Shown here: positions 4,951-6,830 of the stretch, one piece after another
Position numbering within the stretch: position 1 is the stretch's first letter
How the letters are laid out: each line of letters begins with the position of its first letter
Source: Bryobacteraceae bacterium
GTDB lineage: Bacteria; Acidobacteriota; Terriglobia; Bryobacterales; Bryobacteraceae
Length of the DNA: 6,830 bases
Reading direction: 5' to 3'
Assembly (NCBI GenBank): GCA_025350445.1
Contig: JANXXV010000989.1
Location: 1 to 6,830 of the forward strand
Made by a program: the position numbers and the translations under genes
The notes under the pieces: generated by a model
Database searches by the model: none
The model's input: the letters and a program-made list of their open reading frames with translations, nothing else
Told to the model about the DNA's origin: nothing

Positions 4951-6830
4951 ATGACTCGTATTCGCATTTTCTTGCTACTTGCCGCAACCGTTGTCCAGGC
5001 GCAGGAAAGCGTGCTGGCCTTCAAGGCGCCCGCGCTGGCCAGTGCATATGCGGCGCTACAAGCCCGGTCTTACGAGGCGGCGATTGAGCTTTTTCAGCAG
5101 GCTATTTCCGCCGAACCCAATAGCGCTGGCATCCGGAAGGACCTTGCGTACACGTATTTGAAAGTCGGCGAGCCCGAATCGGCCCGCACGCAGTTCGGCG
5201 AGGCCATACGTATCGATCCCGCGGACACCCATGTTGCGCTGGAATATGCATTCTTATGCAACGAAACCAAGCAGCAGGCCGAGGCCCGGCGCATCTTCGA
5301 CCGCATTCGCAAGACTGGCAACGCCACGGCCGAGACCGCATTCCAAAGCATAGACAAAGCACTGAGCGACGGCATCATCCGCTGGACTAAGGCGCTGGAG
5401 CTTTCGCCGGGAAATTTCAGTGCCCACCATGAGTTAGCTCAACTGGCCGAGCAGCGGGACAACCTTCCGCTGGCGGCCGAACACTACGGGAAAGCCTTCG
5501 GGCTACGCCCCGACATGCGCGCCTTACTGCTGGATCTGGCGCGGGTTTGGAAGGCGCAAAGCCATACCGAAGATGCAACGGCCGCTCTGCTGGCGGCGTC
5601 CCGGGGCGGGGAACCGCGGGTGGCGGAAGCGGCCCGCGAGCAGTTGCCGCCGCGCTATCCCTATGTTTACGAATTCAAGCGGGCGCTAAGTCTGGATCCT
5701 AAGAACATTGAGCTTCGCCGCGAATTGGGTTATCTGCACCTGGCGATGAACAACAAAGCCGAAGCTATTGTGGAGTTTCGGAATGTGACGGCGCTAGCGC
5801 CGGACGACTTGCTGTCCGCCGCTCAATTGGGATTTCTACTACTAGGAACCAGCGACAAAACATCGGCGATTTCGCTGCTGGAAAAAGCGTTGAATTCGAA
5901 GGACAAAGAAGTAACCGATCGCGTGCGAAAGGCTCTCGCAGTGCCCCAGGCTTCGTCTTCCGAACCGCGCCCGGAAACACGCCAGGATCCAGCGGTCCTG
6001 GCCACGCGCAGCCTCGAAGCCGGCTATTTGAAAGATGCCCTCAAGTACCTGCGGATTGTGTATGAGGACAATCCGGGCGATTACGCCGTGCTGCTAAAGC
6101 TCGGCCGGACCTACAACCAACTTCACGATGACAAGCAGGCGCTTGGATTTTTCAAGCAGGCCAAGAAAAGCCCAGACTCGAAGATTGCCGATGAAGCGTC
6201 GCGGGCTTTTGAAAATCTACGCCCCGGCTTGGCGCGTGTCCGCACCACGGTGTGGACGTATCCGTTCTATTCTTCGCGATGGAAAGACCTGTTCTCATAT
6301 AGCCAAATTAAGACTGAATTCAAACTGGGGTCGCTACCGATTCATCCCTATATTTCTACCAGAATCATCGGCGACATCCGTGGTCACACGGAAGCGCAAA
6401 GCGGACCGGCGGCCCCGCAGTATCTTTCCGAAAACTCGTTCATCTTCGCGGCCGGCGTCTCCACCACTCCATGGAAAGGATTGATGGCGTGGGGAGAAGC
6501 CGGGGAGGCGGTGCAATACCGCAGACAGCCGAATGTAGGCAAAATGATTCCGGACTACCGCGGCGGGCTGTCGTTTTCCAGAAGCGTGGGCCATAATCTG
6601 GGCGCGGAATCGAAGGGACTGTTCTTTGAATCGAACAACGACGGCGTCTTCGTCAGCCGCTTTCAGAACGACGTGCTGTTTTACTCGCAAAACCACTTTG
6701 GTTATACGCTGCCGGAGATGGCAAACATCCAGTTTCAATTGTTCTGGAACGGCAATGCCACCACGGATATGAACCGGCAATACTGGGCGAATTACTTCGA
6801 GCTGGGTCCGGGAGTGAAATTCCGGACCAG
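4951..6830 (+). CDS. Exported TPR-repeat protein with C-terminal outer-membrane beta-barrel-like domain (3' end outside the window)
   Basis: The frame is open from the ATG at 4951 to the right edge, giving 626 residues with no stop. Residues 1-17 are a signal peptide (MTRIRIFLLLAATVVQA, cleavage after VQA). Residues about 30-125 hold TPR units (YEAAIELFQQAISAEP; LAYTYLKVGEPESARTQFGE), with more at about 145-190, 240-286 and 350-410 (ALEYLR-type helices, then LLKLGRTYNQLHDDKQALGF). From about 428 the composition changes to alternating aromatic/polar strands (TTVWTYPFYSSRW, IHPYISTRIIGDI, FIFAAGVSTTPW, GLMAWGEAGEAV, LGAESKGLFFES), typical of an outer-membrane barrel. TPR followed by a barrel recalls exopolysaccharide export proteins (PgaA, PelB, BcsC) and phage N4 adsorption protein NfrA; a role in surface polymer export or as a surface receptor is inference. 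It is divergent from the dehydrogenase operon. What follows it is not visible. Confidence 0.82.
   Translation, partial: MTRIRIFLLLAATVVQAQESVLAFKAPALASAYAALQARSYEAAIELFQQAISAEPNSAGIRKDLAYTYLKVGEPESARTQFGEAIRIDPADTHVALEYAFLCNETKQQAEARRIFDRIRKTGNATAETAFQSIDKALSDGIIRWTKALELSPGNFSAHHELAQLAEQRDNLPLAAEHYGKAFGLRPDMRALLLDLARVWKAQSHTEDATAALLAASRGGEPRVAEAAREQLPPRYPYVYEFKRALSLDPKNIELRRELGYLHLAMNNKAEAIVEFRNVTALAPDDLLSAAQLGFLLLGTSDKTSAISLLEKALNSKDKEVTDRVRKALAVPQASSSEPRPETRQDPAVLATRSLEAGYLKDALKYLRIVYEDNPGDYAVLLKLGRTYNQLHDDKQALGFFKQAKKSPDSKIADEASRAFENLRPGLARVRTTVWTYPFYSSRWKDLFSYSQIKTEFKLGSLPIHPYISTRIIGDIRGHTEAQSGPAAPQYLSENSFIFAAGVSTTPWKGLMAWGEAGEAVQYRRQPNVGKMIPDYRGGLSFSRSVGHNLGAESKGLFFESNNDGVFVSRFQNDVLFYSQNHFGYTLPEMANIQFQLFWNGNATTDMNRQYWANYFELGPGVKFRT

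Overview
This window of roughly 57-60% GC looks like chromosomal DNA of a Gram-negative soil bacterium. The gene mix is a secreted PQQ dehydrogenase with its own cytochrome c, a TIM-barrel sugar isomerase of the Xyl-isomerase/AP-endonuclease-2 type, an Ada protein and a TPR/outer-membrane-barrel protein. This mix, plus a C-terminal haem domain of the kind common in Planctomycetes, Verrucomicrobia and Acidobacteria, points most naturally to an Acidobacteriota (Bryobacter/Solibacter-like) genome. That placement is inference; there is no rRNA or other phylogenetic marker.

Layout. Positions 1-208 hold no confident gene. They contain a small GC-rich hairpin (69-83) and a 118-bp palindromic element (95-212) with perfect 16-bp inverted ends, which looks like a miniature inverted-repeat transposable element (MITE). 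Its right end overlaps the stop codon of ada (209-1234, minus), a full-length alkylation-damage sensor and O6-methylguanine-DNA methyltransferase. A short divergent intergenic region (1235-1339) separates ada from a plus-strand TIM-barrel isomerase/epimerase (1340-2299). That gene converges on a minus-strand two-gene operon across a strong hairpin (2358-2397).

The operon (4778 down to 2398) encodes a periplasmic PQQ-dependent dehydrogenase and, through a 4-bp ATGA overlap, a two-domain dihaem cytochrome c. The inferred pathway is oxidation of an alcohol-type substrate in the periplasm, with electrons passed from PQQ to the cytochrome and then to the respiratory chain. The dehydrogenase has an unusual predicted metal site. 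It carries the Asp at catalytic-Asp+2 that marks lanthanide-dependent enzymes, an Asp where the metal-binding Glu normally lies, and no vicinal Cys-Cys. The first haem site of the cytochrome is CX4CH rather than CXXCH.

A divergent region (4779-4950) with a TATAAT box very close to the dehydrogenase ATG, a tandem 10-bp repeat and a 12-bp palindrome leads to a plus-strand gene (4951 to the right edge). It encodes an exported protein with TPR repeats followed by what looks like an outer-membrane beta-barrel domain; its 3' end lies outside the window. No CRISPR array, tRNA, rRNA, phage gene or transposase gene is visible. The points most worth checking are the metal site and haem motif of the PQQ/cytochrome pair and the MITE placed exactly at the ada stop codon.
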